DNA of 6,551 bases from an uncultured Muribaculaceae bacterium. GTDB taxonomy: Bacteria; Bacteroidota; Bacteroidia; Bacteroidales; Muribaculaceae. Location: NCBI GenBank assembly GCA_902494515.1, contig CABUTS010000090.1:1-6551 (forward strand). The letters are read 5' to 3'. How positions within the stretch are numbered: position 1 is the first letter of the stretch; every line of letters starts with the position of its first letter. The notes beneath the pieces were generated by a model that was not told the DNA's origin, did not search any database, and saw nothing but the letters and a program-made list of their open reading frames with translations. Of the stretch, positions 1 to 6,165 are shown piece after piece. Made by a program: the position numbers and the translations under genes.

Positions 1-4
1 GGGG

Positions 5-1420
5 TTAGCGGCGGGAGAGGAGGCTGGAGAACATGGCGCGGCCGAAGCGGCAATAGATGCATTTGGTTTGCTCGCAGTATTCGCGGCGGAGCTGTATGAG
101 GGCCTGGGTGTCGAAGGCATCGCGGGCGGTGATGCCGGCTGAGGCGAAGAGGCGGACGTCGCGGTTGTCTTCGGCGCCGATGCCGTGGAGTAGTTCGGGG
201 ATGTCGGCCATGGTGTCGACGTCGCCGCGGGCTGTGGCGCGGGCCAGCAGCAGGGGGATGACAACGTTGATGAGCAGGCGGTCGATGGAACTCCGTGAAA
301 GCACTCGCGGGGAGGGGTTACCGGCGGCGTGGGCGGCGGTGCCGGGAACGGTGATGCCGGGCGCGGGGGAGTCGAATGTGTAGCGGGTGGCCCAGAAGCC
401 GGTCAGGGGGATGTCGAAGACTTTGCGGAGGGAGTCGAGCGAGGGGAGTGACGGGGCTTCGGCCACTTCGCAGTGACCGTAGCAGAGGGCTGCTTCGCGC
501 AGGGTTTTCTCGCGCAGTGCGCGCTGCGTCATTACGATATCGTCAAGGGCGCCGATTAGCGAGAAGCCTTTGTGGATGCGCTGGGCCAGGAATGCCAGGC
601 GGCGGTGGGGGAAGTTCTGCGGCCTTGTGCGGGCCATTTTCCACTGGAGGGGCAGCGGTGTGAGGCTGAATTTGTGGGCCATGAAATGGAACTCCTGCCT
701 CATGCGGGTGATATACGAATCCTCGTCGGACCGTTCTGCCGGAATCAGCCCGGCCTGACCGAAAATCAGCGCCTCCATGGTCAGGAGGTCGTCGCGGTGG
801 CGGTTGAGAAAGCGAAGCGGAAGGTTCTTGGCGAGCGTCTCGAACGGCTGGGAGTTCAGCCCGAAGCCAAGCGCCCGGGCGAGGGTGATGTAAGCGGCTG
901 ATTCCCAATCGCCTTCGGAAAACTTTACCAGGTCGAGGATGCGCTCCGATTTCATGTAGAGACGCTCGAGACCGAGGGCGGTGACCCACTCGGTGATGTA
1001 GACCGGAGGGAGATTCCGGATAGTGCCGAGGCAGGGGAGGGAGCTCGCGGCGGACTGCATCATGGCGTTGCAACGCTGGCCGTCGTCGGGTGAACAGGGG
1101 ACGGTGATCTGCGGAATTATCGTGCCGTCGGGGCGCAAAACCTGCGCGTCGTCGGTCTGCACGACATGAAGGATGACAGTGTCGTAGGCGTGGTCGTGGT
1201 CATGACCGTGGCGATACCAGTCGGAGGCGCGGACATGGATTTCGATGTTGCCGTACCATCGCTGGCCGTTGATTTCGATTGAAGCGTTGAAGAAGTCCGG
1301 GCCGGCGTTCTCGTTGAGGATGCCGGGGTGGATGATTGAAACCTTCTGTCCGTCGGCCGTGCGGAGGTTCCGGTCATCCCAGAGATGATGCTGCCATATG
1401 AACTGCATCAGTCGTTCCAT
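5..1420 (-). CDS. DUF2851 family protein, function unknown
   Basis: This is a complete 471-residue protein of the DUF2851 family, which is common in Bacteroidota and has no established function. The N-terminal block is typical: an FIW segment (7-9), an IHPGILNENAGPDF stretch (30-43), GNIEIH (57-62), SDW (66-68) and a His/Asp-rich HGHDHDH run (71-77) leading to VILHVV (82-87). Further family landmarks are the GFGLNSQPFE segment (185-194), EALIFGQAGL (216-225) and RTRPQNFPHRRLA (264-276). The C-terminus carries three cysteines spaced C449-x4-C454-x2-C457. No signal peptide or membrane segment is seen, so it is probably cytoplasmic. The ATG lies 19 bp after the coaE stop with no Shine-Dalgarno sequence, and co-transcription with coaE is likely. 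The stop is the last thing visible before the window edge. PD41-42 with E60-x-H62 resembles a variant PD-(D/E)xK nuclease site, but that is only a hypothesis. Confidence 0.9.
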   Translation of the reverse strand: MERLMQFIWQHHLWDDRNLRTADGQKVSIIHPGILNENAGPDFFNASIEINGQRWYGNIEIHVRASDWYRHGHDHDHAYDTVILHVVQTDDAQVLRPDGTIIPQITVPCSPDDGQRCNAMMQSAASSLPCLGTIRNLPPVYITEWVTALGLERLYMKSERILDLVKFSEGDWESAAYITLARALGFGLNSQPFETLAKNLPLRFLNRHRDDLLTMEALIFGQAGLIPAERSDEDSYITRMRQEFHFMAHKFSLTPLPLQWKMARTRPQNFPHRRLAFLAQRIHKGFSLIGALDDIVMTQRALREKTLREAALCYGHCEVAEAPSLPSLDSLRKVFDIPLTGFWATRYTFDSPAPGITVPGTAAHAAGNPSPRVLSRSSIDRLLINVVIPLLLARATARGDVDTMADIPELLHGIGAEDNRDVRLFASAGITARDAFDTQALIQLRREYCEQTKCIYCRFGRAMFSSLLSRR

Positions 1421-1439
1421 GCTTCAGTCAGTCAGAGGG

Positions 1440-2063
1440 TTAAATTTGCGGGGACCATTCTCTGCCACCTGACGGGGTAATGCCGTAGGGGGCCAGAAGC
1501 CGGAAAATCCGGGGGATAAGGGGAGTGGTGCCGTTGTTGTCGATGATTTCGAGGGGGATGGGGAGGTCGTCGGCCGATAGGTCGTGCTGGGCACTCATGC
1601 GGGCGGCGATGGCCTGAGCGGAGGCATTGTCGCGGCGGGCAGCCCGGTCGAGACGAACATCCTCCGGGGCTTCGACTTTCCAGACGGCGTCGACCTTTTT
1701 GTCGAGGTTGCTCTCCAGGAGGATTGCGGTTTCGACGAACAGCACGGGTTGGGCCGCGTTTGCTGCCACCCAGCGGTCGATGTCGGCATGGACTGCGCCG
1801 TGGACTATGGCGTTGAGCCGCAGCAACTTATCGGGGTTGGCAAAGACCACCTCGGCCAGCCGTTTCCGGTCGATAATCCCGTTGCTGACAGCTCCGGCAT
1901 CGACTTCGGAGGCGATGCGGCGGATGATTTCCGGGTCGGAGTCCATCAGGAGCCTGGCCCGGGAGTCACAGTCATAGACTTTGAGTCCGAGAACGGTCAG
2001 GATGCGGCAAACTGCGGATTTCCCGCTGCCGATGCCGCCGGTTATGGCAATGAGTTGGGTCAT
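1440..2063 (-). CDS. coaE: Dephospho-CoA kinase
   Basis: This kinase phosphorylates the 3'-hydroxyl of the ribose of dephospho-CoA using ATP, the last step of coenzyme A synthesis in the cytoplasm. The 207-residue length is normal for CoaE. The Walker A loop GGIGSGKS is at residues 9-16. The substrate-binding DCDSRAR stretch (31-37) takes the place of the usual DAD motif. LNAIVHGAVHADI (83-95) matches the family's L-x-x-I-V-H segment, and VLFVETAILLES (107-118) fits the core strand plus CoA-binding region. The arginine-rich lid (R137, R140, R143, R144) and R155 to Q159 precede the IDNNGT motif (174-179). The last 20 residues or so are variable. The start lies 9 bp after the ybbR stop, with no recognisable ribosome binding site, which suggests translation coupled to ybbR in a common transcript. 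No key residue appears to be missing. Confidence 0.96.
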   Translation of the reverse strand: MTQLIAITGGIGSGKSAVCRILTVLGLKVYDCDSRARLLMDSDPEIIRRIASEVDAGAVSNGIIDRKRLAEVVFANPDKLLRLNAIVHGAVHADIDRWVAANAAQPVLFVETAILLESNLDKKVDAVWKVEAPEDVRLDRAARRDNASAQAIAARMSAQHDLSADDLPIPLEIIDNNGTTPLIPRIFRLLAPYGITPSGGREWSPQI

Positions 2064-2072
2064 AGATGGTTG

Positions 2073-3044
2073 TTATTTCCTTTCGAGAAGGAATTCCACG
2101 GAAGGAGTGGCGAGCTGGGCGCTCTTATAGTAGGAGGGGATGCCGTGGAGCTTCACCGGAAGATTTTTGACGCCGGAGGTTATATCGTGATAATCGACGA
2201 CGGCCCGCAGAGGGGTCTGCTGGGCGGAATAGAGGCTTTTGGGCATGAGGTATGTGACCTCGACCGTCTGGGGGAAGGTCAGCAGGGTCATGTCGCGGGG
2301 CACGTTTATGGCTTCGACGCGGAGCTTGCGGGTCTTGGAGACGAGGGGCTCGACGGGGATGGTGACCCTGACGGTCTGGGGGATGGCGCGCATCCCTTCA
2401 GGGACGTCGATACGCGCTTCCACAACCGTGGTGTCGGAAAGCTCGGTGAGGGTGATGGGAACCGTGTTCAGTTCCTTGATTTTCAGGCGTGATTTAAGGT
2501 TGGAATAGAGGAGGACGGTGTCCTGCGAGAGAGTCATTGCCCCGAATACTTCGTATTGCGGCAGGGTTGCTACGTCGGCGTCGATGTGCACCCTGACGGG
2601 GATGCCGGGGTTGGTGGTGTAGGCCAGATGAAGGGAGTCGGGACGCACCGACACAATCGAGGCGCTGGAGCCGAAAAGGCTGTGGAGGGCGGAGTTGAGC
2701 TGCGCCTCGCTCAGCAGCAGGTAGTTGTCGGTGTGATGGGTGAAATCCTCGTAAGAGATTTTCAGCGAGGGGTTGTTGCCCCAGGCGAATTTCGACAGGG
2801 CCGATCCTTTGTCTTTGACGATGACGTTGAGGGTCGGGACGTTGCCGGAAATGATAGTCATGTTCCGGGGGAAGTCCTCGAGGGTTAGGGGTACGCGGAA
2901 GTCCTTCTGGACTTCGTCGTTGAGGGCCTGGAGGACCCAGAAAGCGGCGGCTACAAGGAAGAATACAAGAAAAGTGAGGACATTGCGCCCCGTGGTGGTG
3001 CGCAAGTCCTCTTTAAGGTTATGGTATATTTCCTTGTAATCCAT
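2073..3044 (-). CDS. YbbR-domain membrane protein (CdaR-like)
   Basis: This 323-residue protein has one N-terminal membrane segment (about 21-41, NVLTFLVFFLVAAAFWVLQA) after a short charged cytoplasmic tail, then a long beta-rich extracytoplasmic region. That region fits tandem YbbR domains: VPLTLEDFP (51-59) and later VPITLTEL/ARIDVPEGM and LRVEAINVPRDM segments repeat the alternating strand pattern seen in the family. In Firmicutes the YbbR protein CdaR binds and regulates the diadenylate cyclase CdaA. Whether this protein does the same is an inference from family, since no cyclase gene is present here. Bacteroidota YbbR proteins next to coaE are, to my knowledge, common. The ATG is preceded by an AT-rich stretch without Shine-Dalgarno and lies 186 bp after the yajC stop, across a repeat-rich leader. 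The stop lies 9 bp before coaE. Confidence 0.88.
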   Translation of the reverse strand: MDYKEIYHNLKEDLRTTTGRNVLTFLVFFLVAAAFWVLQALNDEVQKDFRVPLTLEDFPRNMTIISGNVPTLNVIVKDKGSALSKFAWGNNPSLKISYEDFTHHTDNYLLLSEAQLNSALHSLFGSSASIVSVRPDSLHLAYTTNPGIPVRVHIDADVATLPQYEVFGAMTLSQDTVLLYSNLKSRLKIKELNTVPITLTELSDTTVVEARIDVPEGMRAIPQTVRVTIPVEPLVSKTRKLRVEAINVPRDMTLLTFPQTVEVTYLMPKSLYSAQQTPLRAVVDYHDITSGVKNLPVKLHGIPSYYKSAQLATPSVEFLLERK

Positions 3045-3062
3045 TTAATAGCAGGGGGGATT

Positions 3063-3080
3063 CCGGGAGCAAGCTCCCGG
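3063..3080. other. Perfect hairpin in the ybbR leader
   Basis: CCGGGAGC-AA-GCTCCCGG is a perfect inverted repeat. On the mRNA it would fold as a 7-bp CCGGGAG/CUCCCGG stem with a CUUG tetraloop closed by a G-C pair, a known stable tetraloop type. It sits 18 bases before the ybbR start. The T7 tract (3090-3096 on the complement) lies upstream of it in the direction of transcription, and only AATCCCCCC follows, so it is not a standard terminator. It could protect an mRNA end or hinder ybbR translation. Confidence 0.6.
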
Positions 3081-3113
3081 CGCAGTGACAAAAAAACCGG
3101 GGAAGGGGGGAGA

Positions 3114-3165
3114 TTGAGGGGGCTTGGATGCCGGGGAGGTTGAGGGGGCTTTGGTGCCGGGGAGG
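3114..3165. repeat. Two 26-bp diverged relatives of the tandem unit
   Basis: Segments 3114-3139 and 3140-3165 are 26-bp direct repeats differing at two positions; both share the TGCCGGGGAGG core with the 20-bp array. They have a TTGAGGGGGC-type spacer where the 20-bp units have TGGAG. They look like an older layer of the same array, which the 20-bp units then continue. Confidence 0.85.
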
Positions 3166-3230
3166 TGGAGTTGGTGCCGGGGAGGTGGAGTTGGTGCCGG
3201 GGAGGTGGAGTTGGTGCCGGGGAGGTGGAG
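3151..3230. repeat. Four perfect 20-bp tandem repeats
   Basis: The unit TTGGTGCCGGGGAGGTGGAG occurs four times without any mismatch (3151-3170, 3171-3190, 3191-3210, 3211-3230). The last copy abuts the yajC stop codon. Because 20 is not a multiple of three and the array lies outside any supported gene, it is not a protein repeat. On the mRNA sense strand each unit reads CTCCACCTCCCCGGCACCAA, C-rich and containing CACCUCC, the same core as the 16S rRNA anti-Shine-Dalgarno. Perfect identity points to recent expansion or ongoing slippage. Confidence 0.97.
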
Positions 3231-3584
3231 TTAGGCTTTGGTGTCGCTCTTGACGTCGCTGGCGGCAGCCTGCTCCTGAGCGTCGGCTGCGGAGGGATAA
3301 ACGGAGTTGCGGTCGATCTTCAGGGTAGTGTTGTCGGCTACGGATACCAGAAAGCAGTTGTCCTTCACTTCCTTGATTTTGCCGTAGATGCCTCCGGCGG
3401 TGATTACGTTGTCGCCTTTCTTGAGGCCTTCGCGGAACTTTTTAATCTCTTTCTGTTTTTTCTGCTGGGGGCGGATCATCATGAAGTAGAAGATGGCGAT
3501 GAGGGCGACAATCATGAAAATGCCGCTCCAGTCGGCGCCAGCGGTGGCGCCGGCGGCCTGAAGGAGGATGAGGTTGCTTAACAT
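3231..3584 (-). CDS. yajC: Sec translocon accessory subunit YajC
   Basis: YajC is a small inner-membrane protein that associates with SecDF and the SecYEG channel during protein export. The 117 residues show the family plan: a short periplasmic N-terminus, one membrane helix at about 19-37 (WSGIFMIVALIAIFYFMMI), the conserved IRPQQKKQKE turn (37-46), then a cytoplasmic domain with GDNVITAGGIYGKI (57-70) and DNTTLKIDRNSVYP (84-97). The tail after residue 98 is rich in Ala, Gln and Asp and looks unstructured. It starts 33 bp after the nusB stop with no separate promoter seen, so it probably shares the nusB transcript. Its TAA stop touches the first copy of a 20-bp tandem repeat directly, with no spacer base between them. 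Confidence 0.96.
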   Translation of the reverse strand: MLSNLILLQAAGATAGADWSGIFMIVALIAIFYFMMIRPQQKKQKEIKKFREGLKKGDNVITAGGIYGKIKEVKDNCFLVSVADNTTLKIDRNSVYPSAADAQEQAAASDVKSDTKA

Positions 3585-3617
3585 TGTTATAATCGGGGGT
3601 TAAGGGGTTATATACGT

Positions 3618-5048
3618 TTATTTCAGGAGTTTGCCTTGCTCGCGGAGGTAGTTGACCACGGAGTAGAGGACGCCGTTGATGAACTGGCCGCTGCGGGCTG
3701 TGGAGTAGTAATTGGCAATCTCGATGTATTCGTTGAGGGTGACGGGAACGGGAATCGAGGGGAAGTTCAGGAGCTCGGCGATGGCGGCAATCAGGATGAC
3801 GATGTCAGTGAAGGCCAGTCGCTCGGGATCCCACTGCGAGCCGTTGATGAATCGGTCAACGTATTCGCGGTATTCCTCGCGGTTCTCCACAGCTTTGGCG
3901 AAGAGCAACGGACCGAAGTTGGCATCGTCGTCGTTCTTGTACATGGGGAGCAGCTCCAGTTCAGCGCCGTCGCCTGCCATGCCGAACTGGCGGATGGTCT
4001 TGAGGGTGAAGGTGCCCATGATGTGGAGGTCGTCGTTCCAGTAAACCGAGTTGTTCTCGAGGGCTTCGGCCAGAGGGTCGCCGGGGAAGACGATGTCCTT
4101 CAGGGCGTCGCGCCAGAATTCGCAGTCGTCAGTGAAGGAGGAGTGCTCGGCCTCCATGTAGCTGCGGTAAAGTTCGCTGTTGCGGATGGCGTCGAGCACC
4201 TGTTTCAGGAAGAAATAGTCACCCTCCCATGCCACGGGATGCGACTTGGCGAATGCTTCGATCTCGGGGGAATTGCGCAGGGCGCGGACGAAGGCGTTGT
4301 TGACGAAACGGAGGTTCGGGTTGAGATCCTCGTCGGAGGGGCAGTATTTCTCCTTGGCGGCTTCGAGACGTTCCTCTTCGAGACGGGTGAGATACATGGG
4401 GAGCATCAGCAGCGACACGTAGAGTTCGTAAGCCTTGTCGAGGGAGTCCTGGAGCTGCTTGCGGGCGTTGGCCAGAGAGCTGCGGGAGTCGTTGAATTCG
4501 CTGAGGGTGGAATCGGCCAGCATGAAGGCGGTGTGGAGGCCTGAGGTGGTGTATTCCACATCGTCGCGGCAGATGGCCACGAAGTCGGGATTCTTGAGGA
4601 TGACGGTGGAGAGGAGCACGCGCCATAGCTGGACGTCGTCGGCCAGCGAATGACGTTTCTTCTTGCGATAGTCGGTGAAAATCGAAGAAGCTACGATTTT
4701 GTCGTAAAGTTTGCGGAGAATGGGATCGAAGCGGTCGACCTTGGTGGTGCCCTTGGCGATAAGCTCGCGGATTGCGAGATCGGCGCTGAGCGACTTGCTA
4801 AGCGGGGTGGCGCTCAGGAGGTTGGAATCGCCGAGCAGCTCGGTTTCGCAACGGGGCGCACCGGGAATCACCTTGCAGCCGGAGAGCCGGAGAATCAGAA
4901 GCAGCAGGTCGAGATAGAGCGAATGGGCGTAGCGGGAATCGCGGGTATCTTTCTGCGGGGCGCTTTCGATATGGAATTCGGTACGGGTTAAGAGGTAGGC
5001 GTAAAGCATCTGCACTACCTTGATACGTATTAAAATTCTGTTGATCAT
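3618..5048 (-). CDS. nusB: Transcription antitermination factor NusB, enlarged form
   Basis: NusB pairs with NusE (ribosomal protein S10) on boxA RNA to keep RNA polymerase processive through rRNA operons. At 476 residues this protein is far longer than E. coli NusB (about 140) and, from memory, longer than the roughly 310-residue Bacteroides form. The first NusB helix is at residues 1-20 (MINRILIRIKVVQMLYAYLL) and the rest of the core at about 357-476, with RLAFTDIVILIAAIAELL (410-427), VTLNEYIEIANYYS (436-449) and the GQFINGVLYSVV segment (454-465). Between them lies a long helical insert containing two related copies, about 38-186 and 205-356. Residues 108-186 and 278-356 align without gaps, including DD137-138/DD307-308 and WR142-143/WR312-313. 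The ATG follows a good Bacteroides-type promoter, so this appears to be the first gene of the nusB-yajC-ybbR-coaE-DUF2851 run. Function should be retained because both core parts look intact. Confidence 0.94.
   Translation of the reverse strand: MINRILIRIKVVQMLYAYLLTRTEFHIESAPQKDTRDSRYAHSLYLDLLLLILRLSGCKVIPGAPRCETELLGDSNLLSATPLSKSLSADLAIRELIAKGTTKVDRFDPILRKLYDKIVASSIFTDYRKKKRHSLADDVQLWRVLLSTVILKNPDFVAICRDDVEYTTSGLHTAFMLADSTLSEFNDSRSSLANARKQLQDSLDKAYELYVSLLMLPMYLTRLEEERLEAAKEKYCPSDEDLNPNLRFVNNAFVRALRNSPEIEAFAKSHPVAWEGDYFFLKQVLDAIRNSELYRSYMEAEHSSFTDDCEFWRDALKDIVFPGDPLAEALENNSVYWNDDLHIMGTFTLKTIRQFGMAGDGAELELLPMYKNDDDANFGPLLFAKAVENREEYREYVDRFINGSQWDPERLAFTDIVILIAAIAELLNFPSIPVPVTLNEYIEIANYYSTARSGQFINGVLYSVVNYLREQGKLLK
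3981..4931 (-). repeat. Divergent internal duplication within nusB
   Basis: Two segments of the encoded protein are related. Residues 108-186 and 278-356 align at a constant offset of 170. Within 111-143 against 281-313 I count 10 identities in 33 positions, including L111/L281, D116/D286, S121/S291, Y127/Y297, S134/S304, the DD pair and the WR pair, plus several conservative changes. Upstream, SLYLDLLLLI (43-52) resembles the later AYELYVSLLML segment (206-216) at a shorter offset. The DNA copies are not obviously similar, so the duplication is old. The second copy is the one resembling the Bacteroides NusB insert as I remember it. Confidence 0.65.
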
Positions 5049-5065
5049 CTGATGTATTTTCTTCC

Positions 5066-5106
5066 AACGCCGGGAGCGGGTGTTGGGATGACAGCGCCTC
5101 GGCGTT
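5066..5106 (-). promoter_or_regulatory. Inverted repeat in the nusB leader
   Basis: AACGCCG and CGGCGTT (5066-5072 and 5100-5106) form a perfect 7-bp, mostly GC stem around a 27-base loop. It lies within the predicted nusB 5' untranslated region, ending about 17 bases before the start codon. It could fold in the mRNA and affect nusB expression, but no U-tract follows, so it is not a terminator. Confidence 0.35.
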
Positions 5107-5118
5107 TCTATTTCGGCG

Positions 5119-5153
5119 CAAAGTTACGAAAAAGTTTGGTAACAACCGCAAAA
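5119..5153 (-). promoter_or_regulatory. Bacteroides-type sigma-70 promoter for nusB
   Basis: Reading the minus strand, TAACTTTG at 5126-5119 matches the Bacteroides -7 consensus TAnnTTTG exactly. A TTTTG at 5153-5149 matches the -33 element TTTG, with 22 bp between them, slightly long. Transcription would start near 5112 and give a leader of about 64 nt before the nusB ATG. No comparably good match is seen before yajC, ybbR, coaE or the DUF2851 gene, which supports one operon. The element begins about 10 bp after the lipoprotein stop. Confidence 0.6.
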
Positions 5154-5162
5154 GCGCCCCGA

Positions 5163-6044
5163 TTATTTTTCCTCCTCGACCTGAGCGGTGCGGGCAATCT
5201 GGTTGCGGGCTACCTGAAGGGTGGCTTCGAGGCGGGCGCGTTCGCCTGTAAGGTTGCGCGCGCCGACCACTGCCTGCGAATAAGCCCATGCGTCAGCGAG
5301 GGCAGTGACCTGGGCGGCGGAAAGTTTCACGGACTTGGAGCGCTTGCCGCGGAAAGTGAGGGTCAGAGGCCGGTCGGCGTGATTGAAAGCGAACTGCCCG
5401 ATGGTGTCGCTCTGGGCCGGGGAGAAGGTTATGACCTCCGAGCCGTTGAGGCGGTAGTTGCTTTCGCCGTCGTAGGGTACCTCCGGGGTGCTGACGGTGG
5501 TTGAGCCGTCGGAGAGGCTGACGGCGGTGTGGTTTCCGGCGGGATTCATCGAGGAGACGAGGTAGAACTCGCCGAGTTCCGACACGCGGCCCTGCACACC
5601 GGTGGTATTCAGGAAATTAGGATTGTTGGCACTCTTCCCGATCCAGTAGCCTTCGACCATGCGGGGAGTTTTCACCCAGACCAGCAGCGGCTTGAGTCGT
5701 TCGCCGTTGAGCTGAGCCACGACCTGCAGGGAGTCGTTCCTGGAGATGTCGAGGAGAGTCTGCTGCTCGATGACCTTAGGGCGGAGAGCCATGGCTTCGC
5801 GCTGCAGGGCGATTTCGGCGGGGAAGGTCTTCTGGAGGGAGTCGAGCATCACTGTAGCCTGGGCGTAGTCGCGGGCTTCGAAGGCTTGCGAAGCCTGATC
5901 GAAGAGCGCCTGCGCTTCGGGGTCGGCCTTCGAGCCGGAGCATCCGGAGGTCATGGCGCCGGAGATGGCGACTGCGCCGAAAAGCGCAATCGGAAGCAGA
6001 GATTTGGCGGAAAGAAAGCTGAATGTATGAGTGTCGGCAAACAT
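5163..6044 (-). CDS. TPR-like lipoprotein of unknown function
   Basis: I do not recognise a characterised family here. The 293-residue product has a hydrophobic signal segment (about 15-31) ending in a lipobox-like MTSGC with the candidate lipidated Cys at 35, so it is probably anchored in an envelope membrane. The run after Cys, SGSKADPEA, is not a clear match to the acidic Bacteroidota surface-export signal, so a periplasm-facing location is slightly favoured. Residues 43-93 form a pair of amphipathic helices (EAQALFDQASQAFEARDYAQA onward) like a tetratricopeptide repeat. The middle (about 118-240) looks beta-rich, with GYWIGKS, GVQGRVSELGEFYLVSS and LTLTFRGKRSKSV. The end (242-293) is helical, Ala-, Gln- and Arg-rich, and could form a coiled coil. 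No alternative start is plausible that keeps the signal segment. The stop lies about 10 bp from the nusB promoter. Confidence 0.8.
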   Translation of the reverse strand: MFADTHTFSFLSAKSLLPIALFGAVAISGAMTSGCSGSKADPEAQALFDQASQAFEARDYAQATVMLDSLQKTFPAEIALQREAMALRPKVIEQQTLLDISRNDSLQVVAQLNGERLKPLLVWVKTPRMVEGYWIGKSANNPNFLNTTGVQGRVSELGEFYLVSSMNPAGNHTAVSLSDGSTTVSTPEVPYDGESNYRLNGSEVITFSPAQSDTIGQFAFNHADRPLTLTFRGKRSKSVKLSAAQVTALADAWAYSQAVVGARNLTGERARLEATLQVARNQIARTAQVEEEK

Positions 6045-6086
6045 TTCTATGATATGATTATAAGGAGCCTGTAAAAATATAATAAG

Positions 6087-6132
6087 GAGTCAGCAATAAT
6101 TATTCCGCTAAGGTAATAATTTTTACTGACTC
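6087..6132 (-). terminator. AT-rich 18-bp dyad, possible terminator after rel
   Basis: Arms 6087-6104 and 6115-6132 pair over 18 bp with two mismatches around a 10-base loop; the outer seven pairs, GAGTCAG/CTGACTC, are perfect. Read on the minus strand the stem is followed at once by CTTATTATATTTTT, a broken U-tract, as expected of a weak intrinsic terminator for rel, whose stop is 81 bp upstream. Alternatively, it is an operator: the loop holds TACCTTAG, one mismatch from the TAnnTTTG promoter element and correctly placed to drive the lipoprotein gene. Confidence 0.4.
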
Positions 6133-6165
6133 ATAAGCAATTATTCGGGTAAAATTTTAACAACA

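Noticed and set aside
1584..2492. 302-codon plus-strand open frame across coaE and ybbR
   Set aside because: It runs antisense to two well-supported genes, spans their junction and encodes a Gly/Asp-rich low-complexity product. It arises from the C-ending codon use of the minus-strand genes.
3063..3096. Intrinsic terminator between yajC and ybbR
   Set aside because: On the transcribed strand the T7 tract comes before the hairpin and a C-run follows it. On the plus strand no gene needs terminating and the tract is A, not T.
3114..3230. CRISPR array
   Set aside because: Units are contiguous with no variable spacers, and no cas gene is present.
3045..3230. Separate promoter for ybbR
   Set aside because: No TAnnTTTG element is found in the gap on the minus strand, only a T7G run without a partner.
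3165..3581. Plus-strand open frame beginning in the tandem array
   Set aside because: It is antisense to yajC and starts inside a non-coding repeat whose 20-bp unit shifts frame each copy; the product is low complexity.
3636..4544. 302-codon plus-strand open frame inside nusB
   Set aside because: It is antisense to strong NusB motifs and has a biased Val/Glu/Gly composition with no recognisable domain.
3618..5048. NusB fused to another enzyme, or an assembly error
   Set aside because: The extra residues resemble the protein's own second half rather than another family, and the DNA copies are diverged, which argues against a recent assembly duplication.
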